This document shows, in pieces, positions 5,786 through 7,094 of a DNA stretch of 7,094 nt; the first letter of the stretch is position 1; every line of letters starts with the position of its first letter. Location of the stretch: contig JACMRF010000009.1 of assembly GCA_014376575.1 (NCBI GenBank), forward strand, positions 1 to 7,094, given 5' to 3'. The notes under the pieces are model-generated. The model made no database searches, had not been told where the DNA came from, and was given only the letters and a program-made list of their open reading frames with translations. Made by a program: the position numbers and the translations under genes. The DNA is from Undibacterium sp. Its GTDB lineage: Bacteria > Pseudomonadota > Gammaproteobacteria > Burkholderiales > Burkholderiaceae.

Positions 5786-7094
5786 TTACCCAACCCATTT
5801 TCGAGAGTTGCGGAACATGCGCATCCAAGGTGAATCTTCGCCCCAAGCTTGTGGATGCCAGGAATTCAATACTGAGCGAAAAACTCTTTCTGCGTGCGGC
5901 ATCATTACGGTAAAACGGCCATCATCATTTGTGACCGCAGTGATTCCTAGTGGAGACCCATTCGGATTGTATGGGTAAATTTCCGTAATATCTCCATGAT
6001 TGTCAACGAAACGCATTGCTATTTGTGCAGCTTTCATATCGCCTGTGACAGAGAAATCCGCATATCCTTCCCCGTGAGCTATAGCGATTGGTGTTTGCAG
6101 GCCAGCCATGTCTTGCATAAAAATTGACTTGGATTCCAAAACTTCCACCATAACAAAACGACCTTCAAACTGCTCAGATTTATTTTTAGTGAATTTTGGC
6201 CATGCAGTAGCTCCTGGAATGATGGACTTTAGATTACTCATCATTTGACAACCATTACAAATACCCAAACCAAAGGTATCTGTCCGGTTAAAGAATTCAG
6301 AGAATTGTTCGGCCATCATGGTGTTGAACAAAATTGTTTTCGCCCACCCCTCGCCGGCACCTAAGACATCACCATAAGAAAAACCGCCGACGGCAACCAG
6401 TCCTTTAAAATCAGATAAACGAGCGCGGCCAGAAATAAGATCACTCATATGGACATCGACCGCTGTGAAGCCCGCCTTATGCATAACATAAGCAGTTTCA
6501 ATATGCGAGTTAACGCCCTGCTCACGTAAAATTGCAATTTTGGGCCGAACGCCGGTTGCTATATACGGTGCGGCTATATCAAGTTGGGCATCAAAACTGA
6601 TTTTGGGTTGCATCCCAGGATCAGTCAGATCCGCTAAACGTGCGTATTCGGCATCGGCACAAGCTGGGTTATCACGCATGCGGGCAATTTGCCAACTAGT
6701 TTTACTCCAAATTTGATGCAACTTGCTACGCTCTTGACTATAAATTTCTTTCGCATCCCGAGTAAATACGATTCTGCCACTATTGTTAGGCTTACCGATG
6801 ATATGGCTACAAGCACCTAGATGATGCGCTCGTAAGACATCCATTACTTCCGAACGTTGCTCGGTACGTATCTGTATCACGGCGCCTAGCTCTTCGTTGA
6901 ACAGTGCACGTAACGTTAGGTCATTCCTGCGCACAGCAATTTGTCCCGCCCAATTCTTGGCATCGCCCTGATCAGCCGCATGCTCACTCTCTATCGTCAG
7001 AATATCAAGATTAATATCTAACCCGCAACGACCGGCAAATGCCATTTCGCACAAACTTGCATACAAACCACCATCAGATCTATCGTGATATGCC
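5786..7094 (-). CDS. purL: Phosphoribosylformylglycinamidine synthase PurL, C-terminal part (5' end outside window)
   Basis: The minus-strand frame stays open to the right edge (AYHDRSDGG precedes the TTG at 7066), so that TTG is not the start. The window holds the last 435 residues of a large PurL of about 1,300 residues. PurL converts FGAR to FGAM with ATP and glutamine in purine synthesis. Visible are the end of the synthase domain (ALFNEELGAVIQ) and the whole glutaminase domain. The latter starts near RPKIAILREQGVNSH and contains GGFSYGDVLGAGEGWAK. The nucleophile Cys279 (visible numbering) lies in LGICNGCQMMSNL, with His400 and Glu402 in MMPHAERVFR, matching E. coli Cys1135, His1260 and Glu1262. 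The C-terminus WMRMFRNSRKWVG is typical. A segment before ALFNEELG (around GDAKNWA) is longer than in E. coli and resembles Burkholderiales PurL. The gene is convergent with the phoH-family gene. Confidence 0.96.
   Translation of the reverse strand, partial: AYHDRSDGGLYASLCEMAFAGRCGLDINLDILTIESEHAADQGDAKNWAGQIAVRRNDLTLRALFNEELGAVIQIRTEQRSEVMDVLRAHHLGACSHIIGKPNNSGRIVFTRDAKEIYSQERSKLHQIWSKTSWQIARMRDNPACADAEYARLADLTDPGMQPKISFDAQLDIAAPYIATGVRPKIAILREQGVNSHIETAYVMHKAGFTAVDVHMSDLISGRARLSDFKGLVAVGGFSYGDVLGAGEGWAKTILFNTMMAEQFSEFFNRTDTFGLGICNGCQMMSNLKSIIPGATAWPKFTKNKSEQFEGRFVMVEVLESKSIFMQDMAGLQTPIAIAHGEGYADFSVTGDMKAAQIAMRFVDNHGDITEIYPYNPNGSPLGITAVTNDDGRFTVMMPHAERVFRSVLNSWHPQAWGEDSPWMRMFRNSRKWVG

Noticed and set aside
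7064..7066. TTG at 7066 (minus strand) as a PurL start codon
   Set aside because: The frame continues upstream to the window edge with conserved PurL residues (AYHDRSDGG), so the gene is simply cut by the window.

Overview
This window is an ordinary chromosomal stretch of a Gram-negative bacterium, most likely a betaproteobacterium of the order Burkholderiales. I base that on the PurL tail, including an internal segment I remember from Burkholderia-type PurL and not from E. coli PurL, and on a lipid A L-Ara4N pathway whose ArnA is encoded as two separate proteins. By eye the base composition is AT-leaning for that order (GC roughly mid-40s %). A lower-GC member such as an Oxalobacteraceae relative is plausible, but the family is a guess.

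Layout, left to right. Positions 1-3288 (+) hold the 3' part of a compact arn operon: the end of arnC, a stand-alone ArnA formyltransferase, a stand-alone ArnA dehydrogenase/decarboxylase, and arnD. The gaps are 1, 35 and 12 nt. Position 3342-3818 (+) is a Bcp/PrxQ-type peroxiredoxin with a TTG start, 53 nt after arnD with no terminator between them. A hairpin terminator lies at 3845-3891. Positions 3929-5650 (+) encode a PIN-PhoH protein (putative RNase plus ATPase). A short, strong, apparently bidirectional terminator (5667-5698) separates it from the convergent purL, whose last 435 codons lie on the minus strand at 5786-7094 and run off the right edge.

How the genes work together. The arn genes convert UDP-glucuronate into an undecaprenyl-phosphate-linked L-Ara4N donor. 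The ArnA dehydrogenase makes the 4-keto-pentose, ArnB (not in the window) aminates it, the ArnA formyltransferase formylates it, ArnC moves it onto undecaprenyl phosphate, and ArnD removes the formyl group. ArnT, which would place L-Ara4N on lipid A and give polymyxin resistance, is not visible, nor are ArnB and the ArnE/F flippase. The peroxiredoxin, PhoH protein and PurL are housekeeping genes with no evident link to the arn pathway.

I found no mobile elements, CRISPR arrays, RNA genes or prophage genes, and no gene-free stretch longer than about 140 bases. I do not see a previously undescribed system. The points most worth checking are the split ArnA, the absence of room for a normal phoH promoter after the upstream terminator, and the lack of the usual resolving cysteine in the peroxiredoxin.
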